Shown one piece after another: positions 49,360 to 57,449 of a DNA stretch of 64,000 nt (the first letter of the stretch is position 1; every line of letters starts with the position of its first letter). The position numbers and the translations under genes are program-made. The notes beneath the pieces are model-generated. The model was not told the origin of the DNA and searched no databases. It saw nothing but the letters and a program-made list of their open reading frames with translations. The DNA lies in the NCBI RefSeq assembly GCF_000717345.1, contig NZ_JNZA01000001.1, forward strand, positions 186,001 to 250,000, in the 5' to 3' direction. Source of the DNA: Streptomyces lydicus (GTDB lineage: Bacteria > Actinomycetota > Actinomycetes > Streptomycetales > Streptomycetaceae).

Positions 49360-50850
49360 ATGGACCGCAACGGTGAGGACGTGCGGGGTGGCGCCCCGTC
49401 CGGCCACGAGGCAGCCGGCACCCGGTCGCGGCTGGGCCTCCGGTCCACGGTGCTGGTTGCCTGTCTGGCCTTTTTCGTCATCACGCTGGACACCACCGTG
49501 GTCAACGTCGCCCTGCCGAGTATCGGTCAGCAGTGGGACGGCCAAGTCTCCGCACTGCAGTGGGTGGTCACCGCGTACACCCTGCTCTTCGCTGCCCTGC
49601 TCCTGTCGGCCGGGGCCATCTCCGACCGGATCGGGGCGAGCCGCGCCTTCACGATCGGGCTGTCCGTCTTCACCCTGATGTCCGCAGTGTGCGGGCTGGC
49701 ACCCAACCTCACCGTCCTCATCGTTGCGCGGGCGATCCAGGGCGCCGGAGCCGCGGTGATGATGCCTGCCTCGCTCGCCCTGGTGCGCCAGGCGTACGAC
49801 TCCCCGGCCCGGCGTGCTCGCGGCATCGCACTGTGGACCGCCGGTGGTGGTGCGGCGGTCGCGGCCGGCCCGGTTGTCGGCGGCGCACTCACCACCGGGC
49901 TCGGCTGGCGGTGGATCTTCTTCGTGAACCTGCCGGTCGGTGTCTTGGCGCTCGTCGGCATGCTCCGGGCGCCCCGCTCCCCACGAGGACACTCCCCGAT
50001 GGACCCGGCCGGCCAGATCACCGCTGTACTCGCGCTGGCGGCGCTGGTGTTCGCGGTCATCACCGGAGGGTCGGGCGGGTGGACGAGCCCGACGACGATC
50101 GGCGGCTTCCTGGTCGCCGTACTCGCCGGAACCGCGTTCCTGCTGGTCGAGTCCCGGCAGAGCGATCCTGCAGTTCCGCTGACGCTGTTCCGTATTCCCT
50201 CGGTGGCCGTCTGCACCAGCGCGGGTTTCGCCCTGAACTTCGGCTACTACGGCCTGGTCTTCGTCTTCACGATCTTCTTCCAGGAGCACCGCGGAGCCTC
50301 GGCGCTCACCGCGGGACTGATGTTCATTCCGATGACGGCCTTCACCACCCTCGTCAACCTGCTGGCCGGCAAGCTGACCAACCGGTACGGGCCGCGCCTC
50401 CCGCTGATCCTCGGCCAGGTCATCCAGTCGGTCGGCATCCTGGGCCTGCTCCTCGTCCGCCGGGACACCTCCACTCCCTTGCTGCTGACCCTGCTGGTGC
50501 CGCTCGGCATCGGCGGCGGACTCGCGATCCCGCCGTTGACGTCGGCCATGCTGGAGTCGGTACCGCACGAGCGGGCCGGCCTCGCATCCGGAGTACTCAG
50601 CGCCGCCCGGCAGTTCGGCGGCGCGATCGGGGTCGCCCTGCTCGGTGCGCTGATCGCTGACTCCGCCCACTTCATGACCGGGATGCGGATCAGCCTGGTG
50701 GTCGGGGCGGCCGTACTGGTCGCCACCACACTCGGCGTGGCGCTCTTCCTGCCCGGCAGCCCGAAGCCCGCGGCTCCCTCAACGCCCGTGCCGGGAACCG
50801 AGGAACCTGCCACGCTCTCCTCGCACCCTGACGGCTTGGATGCGCGATGA
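49360..50850 (+). CDS. MFS transporter, DHA2 (14-span) family
   Basis: A 496-residue drug:proton antiporter-type MFS protein with about 14 membrane segments. Motif signatures: DTTVVNVALPSIG in segment 1, AGAISDRIGASRAF (loop 2-3), VARAIQGAGAAVMMPASLAL, GPVVGGALTTGLGWRWIFFV (motif C) and RVSAARQFGGAIGVAL-like SAARQFGGAIGVALLGAL in the second half. A cytoplasmic C-terminal tail of about 30 residues is Pro/Thr-rich. ATG 49360 has GGAAGGAAG upstream. It follows the SDR gene by 150 bp on the same strand. Substrates in this family include antibiotics and dyes. Confidence 0.92.
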   Translation: MDRNGEDVRGGAPSGHEAAGTRSRLGLRSTVLVACLAFFVITLDTTVVNVALPSIGQQWDGQVSALQWVVTAYTLLFAALLLSAGAISDRIGASRAFTIGLSVFTLMSAVCGLAPNLTVLIVARAIQGAGAAVMMPASLALVRQAYDSPARRARGIALWTAGGGAAVAAGPVVGGALTTGLGWRWIFFVNLPVGVLALVGMLRAPRSPRGHSPMDPAGQITAVLALAALVFAVITGGSGGWTSPTTIGGFLVAVLAGTAFLLVESRQSDPAVPLTLFRIPSVAVCTSAGFALNFGYYGLVFVFTIFFQEHRGASALTAGLMFIPMTAFTTLVNLLAGKLTNRYGPRLPLILGQVIQSVGILGLLLVRRDTSTPLLLTLLVPLGIGGGLAIPPLTSAMLESVPHERAGLASGVLSAARQFGGAIGVALLGALIADSAHFMTGMRISLVVGAAVLVATTLGVALFLPGSPKPAAPSTPVPGTEEPATLSSHPDGLDAR

Positions 50851-50993
50851 CAGGTGGGAGGGACGGTCGGGGTCGCGTCGGCCTTGATCGATGACTGACC
50901 CTGCCCGACCTCGTCGGTTGCGGCAGCCGGTGCGGTCGCACCGCTTCCCGCCTCATATCTGCACGAAATGAACGCCATGCCTGACTCGGCAGC

Positions 50994-51469
50994 CTAGGCG
51001 TGCCCGGGTCCCCGCAGCGCCCACGCTTCCGGTACGGCGAGGTCTTGCGTACTCCCACGGTGCCGGCATCGCGACCGTCTCTTCGCGTGCAGGTGCGCCA
51101 GGTATGCACTGAGCACCTCGTTCAGCGCGAGGTGCAGCGCGTGTTGGGCGTCGGCAAGGGTGTCGACGGGGCGCGCGGGCAGTGCACGCGCCAGGTCGTC
51201 CAGCGCGACGAAGGCCGCGTCGAGACGGACGTGCTCCGCCTCCAGTGCATCGGCAGCCCGAGGCGCCCGCTCCCGCAGGAGCTGGTGAATGAAGGTGTCT
51301 TCATGGTCGGCGTGTTCGCGCAGCTCCTCGTCAAGGCCAGGCAGCGTTCCGCTTGGTCGGCGGCGGTGCCGGGGCGGGAGATGTCCGCGGCACCCAGTTC
51401 GACGGCAAGGGCGAACAGGCGCGCACGCTGCCCCATGTGAACATTCCGGTAAAGGTCGATCTGGGGCAT
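50994..51469 (-). pseudogene. hemerythrin-like protein gene broken by a one-base deletion
   Basis: From ATG 51469 the frame reads MPQIDLYRNVHMGQRARLFA and on to DQAERCLAL, then turns to nonsense. In the next frame from 51332 the protein continues LDEELREHADHEDTFIHQLL, DALEAEHVRLDAAFVALDDL and LHLALNEVLSAYLAHLHAK to a stop at 50994. Restoring one base (CCC for CC near 51335) gives a protein of about 158 residues with the H-x-D-H-E and later E-H helices of hemerythrin-like four-helix bundles. It is divergent from a MarR regulator with strong operators. The break may be a natural mutation or an assembly error. Confidence 0.7.
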
Positions 51470-51502
51470 GGCTTGTCCCCGGTGTGGTCGCTCCGTATAT
51501 AA

Positions 51503-51537
51503 TGACAACATGTTGCGCTTATGGCAACATGTTGTCA
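51503..51537. promoter_or_regulatory. double palindromic MarR operator with divergent promoters
   Basis: TGACAACATGTTG (51503-51515) and CAACATGTTGTCA (51525-51537) are exact reverse complements separated by 9 bp, and each contains the 10-bp palindrome CAACATGTTG. TATAAT at 51498-51503 and TTGCCA on the minus strand give -10/-35-like elements overlapping the sites. Confidence 0.8.
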
Positions 51538-51554
51538 AGCGTGAAGGTGTGCGG

Positions 51555-52001
51555 ATGCCCGACGAAACAGCCCTGCTCATTGCCGATGTATTCGAGGCTG
51601 CCGGGGCCCTGCGCCGCTTGGGCGAGCGCACCGCCAGCGCTGAGGGGCTCACTCAGGCCCGCTGGCAGGTGCTGAGCGTGGTGTCCGACGACGCCCTCAG
51701 CGTTCCCCAAGCCGCGCGGAGGCTCGGCGTCAGCCGTCAGAACGTCCAGCGAGTCGCCAACGATCTCGTGAGCCTCGGTCTCGCCACCTACGAGTCCAAC
51801 CCGGACCATCGCAGCTCGCCTCTGCTGACGCTGACGCCTCGGGGACAGGAGTCGCTCGCCCGCGTCACCGACAGGGCCGCAGCAGCGCACCACACCCTCT
51901 TCGCGGACATCCCCGATGAGGAGATCCGTACCACCCGAGCCTCCCTGCGTCGGCTACTGACCGCCCTTGACCGCGAGGAGGGACCGACGGGCAAGCGGTA
52001 G
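51555..52001 (+). CDS. MarR-family transcriptional regulator
   Basis: A 148-residue winged-helix repressor. It has ADVFEAAGALRRLGERTASA (dimer helix), LTQARWQVLSVVSDDALSVP and QAARRLGVSRQNVQRVANDL (recognition helix), then the wing YESNPDHRSSPLLTLTPRG and a C-terminal helix. ATG 51555 is preceded by AAGG; 29 further codons are open upstream but cover the operator. It lies directly after two palindromic sites shared with the divergent hemerythrin-like gene, so autoregulation and repression of that gene are expected. There is no Cys in the protein, so sensing is not thiol-based. Confidence 0.92.
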   Translation: MPDETALLIADVFEAAGALRRLGERTASAEGLTQARWQVLSVVSDDALSVPQAARRLGVSRQNVQRVANDLVSLGLATYESNPDHRSSPLLTLTPRGQESLARVTDRAAAAHHTLFADIPDEEIRTTRASLRRLLTALDREEGPTGKR

Positions 52002-52142
52002 CCGCAGGGGGACATCGATCACGTCCGTTCCTGAGGTGCCACGGCTCACCGGGCAGGTCTGAACCCGCTGATTCCGGACTGCCCGGTCGTTTGAGTAGCA
52101 GGACTCATACGTCCGGGGGCGGGGCAGGGTTGGCTGTCGAGC

Positions 52143-52460
52143 ATGGAACAGATGCCCTACCCGTACAGGGTTGAGCCGAGACACCTGACGGGCGACGATC
52201 GCGATCCTCGGGTGATCGCCGCCCCGGCCATTTCGACTGTCGTGACTCTGGCCGGCGGATTCGTGCTCGGGACGAGGCCCCAGCCGCAGACCGCAACGAT
52301 CACAGCCTCGACGGGGTCGTTGTGTCTGGCTCGCCCTCTCCTGAGGTCCCGACACACCGACGAGGTTCTCACAGATGGTTCGCCAGAGTTCGCAGATGCC
52401 CTGATGACGGCACTGCGGGAGACCGGCGCTGACGCCGAAGCGAGGCAGCGGCCTGCCTGA
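52143..52460 (+). CDS. hypothetical small protein, doubtful
   Basis: A 105-residue open frame from ATG 52143 with no recognised domain. One hydrophobic stretch (about 25-43) could span the membrane. Third-position GC is lower than in neighbouring genes and there is no convincing ribosome binding site. The C-terminal part (DEVLTDGSPEFADALMTALR) looks protein-like and may be a remnant. Treat as uncertain. Confidence 0.25.
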   Translation: MEQMPYPYRVEPRHLTGDDRDPRVIAAPAISTVVTLAGGFVLGTRPQPQTATITASTGSLCLARPLLRSRHTDEVLTDGSPEFADALMTALRETGADAEARQRPA

Positions 52461-52520
52461 CCCGTAGTGAGTGCGCGGCTTTACCTGCGCAGCAGATTAC
52501 GGGGATCGGGAGATGACGAA

Positions 52521-52552
52521 CCGGGTCCGGCAGGTTCAAGTGCCGGACCCGG
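52521..52552. terminator. perfect 12-bp hairpin terminator of the EF-hand gene
   Basis: CCGGGTCCGGCA pairs with TGCCGGACCCGG across an 8-nt loop, 5 bp beyond the EF-hand stop codon on the minus strand. Confidence 0.85.
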
Positions 52553-52557
52553 AAGTG

Positions 52558-52776
52558 TCAGCCATTCATGGCCGCCCAGAACTCCTCGAAGGACATCTGG
52601 CGGTCGCCGTTGGTGTCGAGCGAGTCGATCAGTTCCTGGGCCTGCGACTCGGTGATCTCCGAGCCCTCCAACTCCGCCACGACCTGCCGGTATTCCTCCG
52701 CGGTGACCTGGCCGTCCCCGTCGACGTCGTAACGCTCGAAGACCTTGCGCGCCGCCGTCTCCACGATGTCTGCCAT
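52558..52776 (-). CDS. small two-EF-hand calcium-binding protein
   Basis: A 72-residue acidic protein made of two EF-hands. Loop 1 spans residues 17-28 (DVDGDGQVTAEE) with all canonical ligands. Loop 2 spans 54-65 (DTNGDRQMSFEE) with Asp/Asn/Asp and the final Glu, but Arg instead of Gly at position 6. Helices flank both loops. It resembles the calmodulin-like CabB/CabD-type proteins of Streptomyces, which buffer or sense calcium in the cytoplasm during growth and development. Start: ATG 52776. It is monocistronic with its own strong hairpin. Confidence 0.92.
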   Translation of the reverse strand: MADIVETAARKVFERYDVDGDGQVTAEEYRQVVAELEGSEITESQAQELIDSLDTNGDRQMSFEEFWAAMNG

Positions 52777-52943
52777 GTGCTCCGCCCTTCTGTGATCTTC
52801 GCTGACGGGCCCAGGCTATCCCTCCGTTCGGAGCAACACGGGCGCGCCCCACCTGCCTAAGACCTGGCCCGTAACGATCGCAGGACGGAGTCCCAGCCGG
52901 CTGTCCACCGGCTGCTGAGTCAGTCAAGGCCAGTTGCCCATGA

Positions 52944-53261
52944 CGTCAGAGTGCCGAAGTCGTCGATGGCGACCTCGGCGACATCCGGAAGGCGCAAGCC
53001 CGTATCGCTGACGGCCTCGCCCTGCTCCCGCCCGCCCGCGACAAGACGCGAGGGGTCTTCCTGGCCTCGCAAGCCAGGGGAGCACTGGATGCTCAAGAAA
53101 TCGAACACGCCGCCCACCTGGCGGGACAATCCCTCGATATCGCCTCCCGAATCGGTGCCGAACGTTGCATCACGCAGGTACGTGAGCTGACGCGCCGCTT
53201 CGCCGAACACCAGGAAATCGAAGGCGTCGACAGGATCCTTGACCGGCTGCGTGCCGCATGA
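52944..53261 (+). pseudogene. C-terminal fragment of an XRE/TPR-type regulator
   Basis: From just after an in-frame stop at 52941 the frame reads DLGDIRKAQARIADGLALLP, DKTRGVFLASQARGALDAQE, AAHLAGQSLDIASRIGAERC and VRELTRRFAEHQEIEGVDRI to TGA 53259. This is the helical repeat C-terminus typical of Streptomyces helix-turn-helix regulators of the BldD-neighbour/XRE type. There is no start codon and no DNA-binding half, so it is a decayed remnant. Confidence 0.62.
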
Positions 53262-53308
53262 CTGCCACCGGCGGCAGAACACGTCCCTGACGAGCGCGTC
53301 GCGGCATC

Positions 53309-55618
53309 TCACCGGCCGAGAGGGGGGCGACGACCATGCTCTCCGCACGCGATCGGCCGGACAATGCCCAGGCGCAGCCGGCGATCGCGCAACGCGGTCC
53401 AGGCCGGGATGAACAGCAGGGCCAGGGCCGTGGTCCAGGCCGTGATGGTCGGCGTCGCCGACACCGCGAACGCCACATCGGGCGTCACACGGCAGGCCGC
53501 GTGGCCGGTGCCCCACCGCATGCAGGCGAAATGGTCGCGTGCGGTGATGGCGGCCAGTGGCAGCAGCAGCCCCGCGCCCAGGGCGCCGAGAATTCCGTGC
53601 AGAGCGCGCAGTTCGCCGCGTGCGTGTCGCCACGCGACAACGAAGCCCACTGCAAGCTGCAGCAATGCCGCCAGCGCCAGCTGATAAAAGGTGAAGACGG
53701 CACCGACCCATTCGATCGGCCGGGGGAAGACCAGGGCGCAGAACAGGTGCCACAGCCACAGTCCGAGCCCGGCGGCGGCGCCGAAGACCGCGCCCTGTGC
53801 CAGAGCCTTTAGGGGGCGAACCTGCGGCGGGTCGAGGAGGGCCGCCGAGTCCTCGGCCGATACGGCCTGGAGCAGGAAGCGTTCGGGCCCTGCGGTGGAT
53901 GCCCCGGCGCGGCGCTGCCCGGAGAGCCGTACGCCGAGCCGCGCGGCAAGCGGAAATCCGACCGCGACCACGACCAGAGCGATCACCCACTGCGGCGGCG
54001 TGAGCACGAAGGCCGTGGAGAACACGAACCCCAGGTAGTCCAGTGGCGTCGGCAGAAGGTTCAGAGGGCGGGGCAGCGGCAACAGCTGGAACCCCGGAGC
54101 TCCGGCGGCGTAGGCGTGCCCCAAACAGATGCTCAGCAGCGCGACGCCGACCGCGCACCCGCCGCCGACAAGCAGCAACGGGCGCCGACCGGCCAGCACC
54201 ACGGGTGCCCACACCCGGGCAGTCGCCGCGTTCCACCGGACGAATCCGTAGCCGACGGCCCCGAGGATCAGCCACCACGACAGCTGGACCGGTAACGCGT
54301 CCGCGACGCCGAGGGACAGCGCCGTGCCGTGCATTTTGTCCCCGAAGGTCCCCACGATGAGCCCAGCCGCCGTGGCGAGCCCCGTGCGATGGGCGTCTTC
54401 CCACCGACCACGGTTCAGCCGTGCGGCCAGCACCGCATGCCAGATGCCCATCGCCACGCCACCGCCGAGCACAACGGAAGGGGCGACGGCGGACAGCGGG
54501 CTGCCTTCGTCCGTGAGACGGGCGGCCTCCTCGGTCCACTGCGACATCTGCTGGTAGACGAGTGAGCAGGTCAGAGCCAGCCCGAATGCTTCCCAGGGAC
54601 CGAAGGCGAACAGCAGCCGCGGGTCGCTCAGGGCCGCCAGCCGCTTTGCAGCCGGGGGATGCGGGCGCAGCAAGGGAGAACGACGGCGGCCGGTCCGCTC
54701 GCGGCCGCACTGAGCGGCGAGCAGGCGTCGAAGGGAGGGGGCTCCGCGGGTCCAGACGGCGACCCGGGCGTCCGCGTACAACTCACGGCTGCGCAGCACC
54801 GCGGAGCTCGTGAGGGCGACGGTGGCCGCGAGTGCGCACATGGCGAGGATGAACTGCAGCTGGAAGAGCAGACTCGACGGCAGCAACAGCCATGCGACCA
54901 GCAGCGCGAAGGGCGCGCTGACGGCGAGCGGAATCGCGACGGCGACTACGAACAACCGGTAGCAGATGATCGTGAGGAAGGCGATGTCCACATCCCGGTT
55001 GCGCAGGTGCGCCAGTTCGTGCAGCACGATCGCGCGGAATGCCTCGGGGTCCCGCCGGTGCAGTTGCAACAGTCCGGCACTGAGCATCACATGGCGCCGC
55101 CCGACCCGACCGAAGGCGAGCCCGCTGGGTGCCCGCTGGCGCCAGTCGACGACGAAGCGCACCCGGCAGCGCAACCCGGCGACGGCGACCAGCTCATCGA
55201 GCGTTCGCCGGAGATCGGCAAGTCCGGTGGTCGGCAATGGCCGCAGGCGGCGCCGGCGGATCCGGTAGGCCGGCAGCAGCCAGTAGACAATGCCGACGGC
55301 CAGCCACAGTGCCCCAAGAGCCGCCAGTCCCAGGGCGGTCTGATTGCCGAGGCTCGGCTGCGGGCATGTGCTGGCGAACTTGTCGGGGTCGGTCGCTGTG
55401 TCATGGATGGTCGCGGCCGCGCAGGTCAGGGTTCCGGCGATGTCGTCGATATCGCCGCCAAGCCCGAAGTACGACGCCGTGCCGACCGCCCCGCCGAGCG
55501 TCGTCGCCATGGCCGTCGACGTGCTCAAGATGAGCAGCGCGAACCGCAGCGACGTCCCCGACGGCATCCGAAACGGATGCGGCATGCCCACAGCAGCACC
55601 GGCCGGCGCGCTGCTCAT
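53309..55618 (-). CDS. large polytopic M48-type zinc metalloprotease
   Basis: A 769-residue membrane protein with an HtpX/Ste24-like protease core. Zinc site: H200-E-L-A-H204 in AIVLHELAHLRNRDVD, with the third ligand Glu279 in LRSRELYADARVA. Two membrane segments flank an N-terminal loop with two Cys (about 66 and 85). More membrane segments lie at about 210-265 and at least eight more in the 400-residue C-terminal part, which has no protease motif. Typical HtpX is about 290 residues, so the C-terminal membrane domain is an unusual addition. It follows a 212-residue gene by 8 bp and is probably co-expressed with it. Likely role: membrane-protein quality control or processing; substrate unknown. 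Confidence 0.82.
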   Translation of the reverse strand: MSSAPAGAAVGMPHPFRMPSGTSLRFALLILSTSTAMATTLGGAVGTASYFGLGGDIDDIAGTLTCAAATIHDTATDPDKFASTCPQPSLGNQTALGLAALGALWLAVGIVYWLLPAYRIRRRRLRPLPTTGLADLRRTLDELVAVAGLRCRVRFVVDWRQRAPSGLAFGRVGRRHVMLSAGLLQLHRRDPEAFRAIVLHELAHLRNRDVDIAFLTIICYRLFVVAVAIPLAVSAPFALLVAWLLLPSSLLFQLQFILAMCALAATVALTSSAVLRSRELYADARVAVWTRGAPSLRRLLAAQCGRERTGRRRSPLLRPHPPAAKRLAALSDPRLLFAFGPWEAFGLALTCSLVYQQMSQWTEEAARLTDEGSPLSAVAPSVVLGGGVAMGIWHAVLAARLNRGRWEDAHRTGLATAAGLIVGTFGDKMHGTALSLGVADALPVQLSWWLILGAVGYGFVRWNAATARVWAPVVLAGRRPLLLVGGGCAVGVALLSICLGHAYAAGAPGFQLLPLPRPLNLLPTPLDYLGFVFSTAFVLTPPQWVIALVVVAVGFPLAARLGVRLSGQRRAGASTAGPERFLLQAVSAEDSAALLDPPQVRPLKALAQGAVFGAAAGLGLWLWHLFCALVFPRPIEWVGAVFTFYQLALAALLQLAVGFVVAWRHARGELRALHGILGALGAGLLLPLAAITARDHFACMRWGTGHAACRVTPDVAFAVSATPTITAWTTALALLFIPAWTALRDRRLRLGIVRPIACGEHGRRPPLGR

Positions 55619-55626
55619 GAGGTGGC

Positions 55627-56265
55627 CTACTCCTCGTCCGGAGCCGACGGGGCCTGCATCCCGCCGACGATGGCGTCCGCCAGCAGCCTTGCCTGCGCCG
55701 GCGGCAGTCCCAGCGCCGTGGCCCGGTCGTAGGCGATCCGCCGCAGCCGCTCCAGCTCCTCGCCGCGGGCGGGCACCCCACCGTTCTGCTCGACGGCGCG
55801 TGTGGTGCCGGGCGCGGCGAACGGATTGGCCGCACCGCCGTCACCGCTACCGCTCCGCCGACCCGGTCGCCACCAGCTCCGCCGCCGTTCCCGGCGCAGC
55901 GCGTCGGTGGCGATGTTTCCCGCAACGGCCGACGCGACCGGCAGCGCGAACTGCGTCAAGGTCCCGATGACGACGGCGTCGATGCCGATCCCCAGCGGCT
56001 CCTGCCGGGTCTTCCGGTCGTCCCGCCTCGGATCGTCGAAGTACGCCTCGGCCGTTTCCTCGAAGAGGGCCGACTCCTCCGGCGCCAACCGCCGAACGGC
56101 CTCCCGCGCCAAGTCCCAGGCTCGTTGTGTCTCCCCGTCCCTCAACGCACCCACCGGCAGCCCCCCGCCTCCCGCTCGAATGTCCCTCCGCCCGAGTATC
56201 GTTCCCCAACTCGTGGCCGCCCAGTGGATGGCGGCATTTGGTCCTGGATCGGTTCGGTCAGCCAT
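55627..56265 (-). CDS. hypothetical protein, partner of the M48 protease
   Basis: A 212-residue protein of no family I recognise. A helical segment (TQRAWDLAREAVRRLAPEES) and an acidic stretch precede one hydrophobic segment of about 32 residues (GIDAVVIGTLTQFALPVASA and onward), then a basic Arg/Trp cluster (RRERRRSWWRPGRRSG) and a C-terminal helix pair (LERLRRIAYDRATALGLPPA; QARLLADAIVGG). The start is uncertain: ATG 56265 is used, with a further in-frame ATG 60 bp upstream and no clear ribosome binding site for either. Its stop is 8 bp before the M48 gene, so the two form an operon. A regulator or adaptor of the protease is a guess. Confidence 0.68.
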   Translation of the reverse strand: MADRTDPGPNAAIHWAATSWGTILGRRDIRAGGGGLPVGALRDGETQRAWDLAREAVRRLAPEESALFEETAEAYFDDPRRDDRKTRQEPLGIGIDAVVIGTLTQFALPVASAVAGNIATDALRRERRRSWWRPGRRSGSGDGGAANPFAAPGTTRAVEQNGGVPARGEELERLRRIAYDRATALGLPPAQARLLADAIVGGMQAPSAPDEE

Positions 56266-56384
56266 GACCGAAGCGCGGACACAGGTCTCCCCAGTGATCA
56301 CAGAGCGGCGCACATCCGTGATCACCGGGGCCTGTGCCCGTACCGTTGCCGACGTCCCCCGCCGCGCCTACCCCGCGCGACCGT

Positions 56385-57128
56385 CTAGTTCGGCTGGCCG
56401 ATCGGCCGGACCACCAGCGTGTTCACGTCCACGCCAGGTGGCTGGGAGATCGCCCACACGACGGTGTCCACCAGGTGCTCGGCGGAGATCATCGGGCCCG
56501 CCGCGTCGGCGCCGCCGGGGCGCTCGTCCCAGAACGGCGTCCGCACCCGACCGGGCGCGATCAACGTCGTGCCGACCCCGTACTCGGTCGTCAGCATGCG
56601 GACGTTCTCCGCCAGCCCGGTCACCGCGAACTTCGTCATCGAGTACAGGTTGCCGGGCGTGTTCTTGAAACCGGCGACGCTCCCGATCAGCACGACCCGG
56701 CCCTGCGCCGCCTTCAGCGCCGGGAGGGCCGCCCGCACCAGCAGCGCCGGACCCAGGACGTTGGTGAGCACCATGCCCCGCCACTCCTCGGGGTCGCCGG
56801 TCTCGACGGTGCCGTTGGTCGCGTAACCGGCGTTGGCGACCGCGTAGTCCAGCCGCCCGAACGCACGCACGGTCTCCTCGACCGCCGACGACACATGACC
56901 CCAGTCCCCGGCATCCCCCTCGAAGGTCAGCAGTCGGTCGCCCGCCCCCGCTTCCGCCGCGGCCTCGGTCAGGGAGGCCAGCTTCTTCGCGCTGCGCCCG
57001 GTCGCTGCGACCCGGTGGCCGAGGCCGAGCAGGCGGCGCACGGTCTCCGCCCCGATCCCGCTCGACCCGCCGGTGATGAAAGTGACGGGCGCTTCGGTGC
57101 GCTCGATGGACACGTTCCCGTTGGACAT
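56385..57128 (-). CDS. short-chain dehydrogenase/reductase
   Basis: A 247-residue SDR. It has the cofactor motif TGGSSGIG, a basic TGRSAKK after strand 2 that fits NADP preference, ANAGYATNG (NNAG variant AN), the catalytic Ser in LIGSVAGF, and Tyr/Lys in YSMTKFAVTGLAE. The C-terminus PPGVDVNTLVVRPIGQP resembles the YdfG/serine-dehydrogenase-like group. ATG 57128 is preceded by GGGGAG. It stands alone between the M48 operon and purU. The substrate is unknown. Confidence 0.9.
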   Translation of the reverse strand: MSNGNVSIERTEAPVTFITGGSSGIGAETVRRLLGLGHRVAATGRSAKKLASLTEAAAEAGAGDRLLTFEGDAGDWGHVSSAVEETVRAFGRLDYAVANAGYATNGTVETGDPEEWRGMVLTNVLGPALLVRAALPALKAAQGRVVLIGSVAGFKNTPGNLYSMTKFAVTGLAENVRMLTTEYGVGTTLIAPGRVRTPFWDERPGGADAAGPMISAEHLVDTVVWAISQPPGVDVNTLVVRPIGQPN

Positions 57129-57449
57129 GGTCTCCCCGTGTGCCGGTGCGGTGCGCGCGGAAGTGCGGCGCCGTCGCTGCCCCGACGCTAGATCGTCCCG
57201 GCCCGCGCGTCCACGCCATTGCCGGTCAGGGACATTGGAGGCGTCTCCCAGCGCTTCACCCGCCAGGAGGCCGAGCGCTGGGAGTGAGTGGCAGGCACGG
57301 ACGACGAGCGCGACGGTGGCGGGGACGCGCCGACGTGACGCCGCCGGGCGCCCCACCTGGACCTTGTCCACCGCTACGCACGTCGTTTCCACCGCCGTCA
57401 TAGCGCCACCGCGGCGTGCGGCACGCGTTTCGCGGCAGGCGTCCGGCCG
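57129..57449. other. 321-bp intergenic stretch, nothing recognised
   Basis: The 3' flank of the purU end of the sarcosine operon and the 5' flank of the SDR. No gene, strong hairpin or repeat is evident. Confidence 0.5.

Noticed and set aside
52920..54710. A 596-codon minus-strand open frame
   Set aside because: Shadow of the M48 protease gene in another frame; Arg/Pro/Gly-rich and motif-free.
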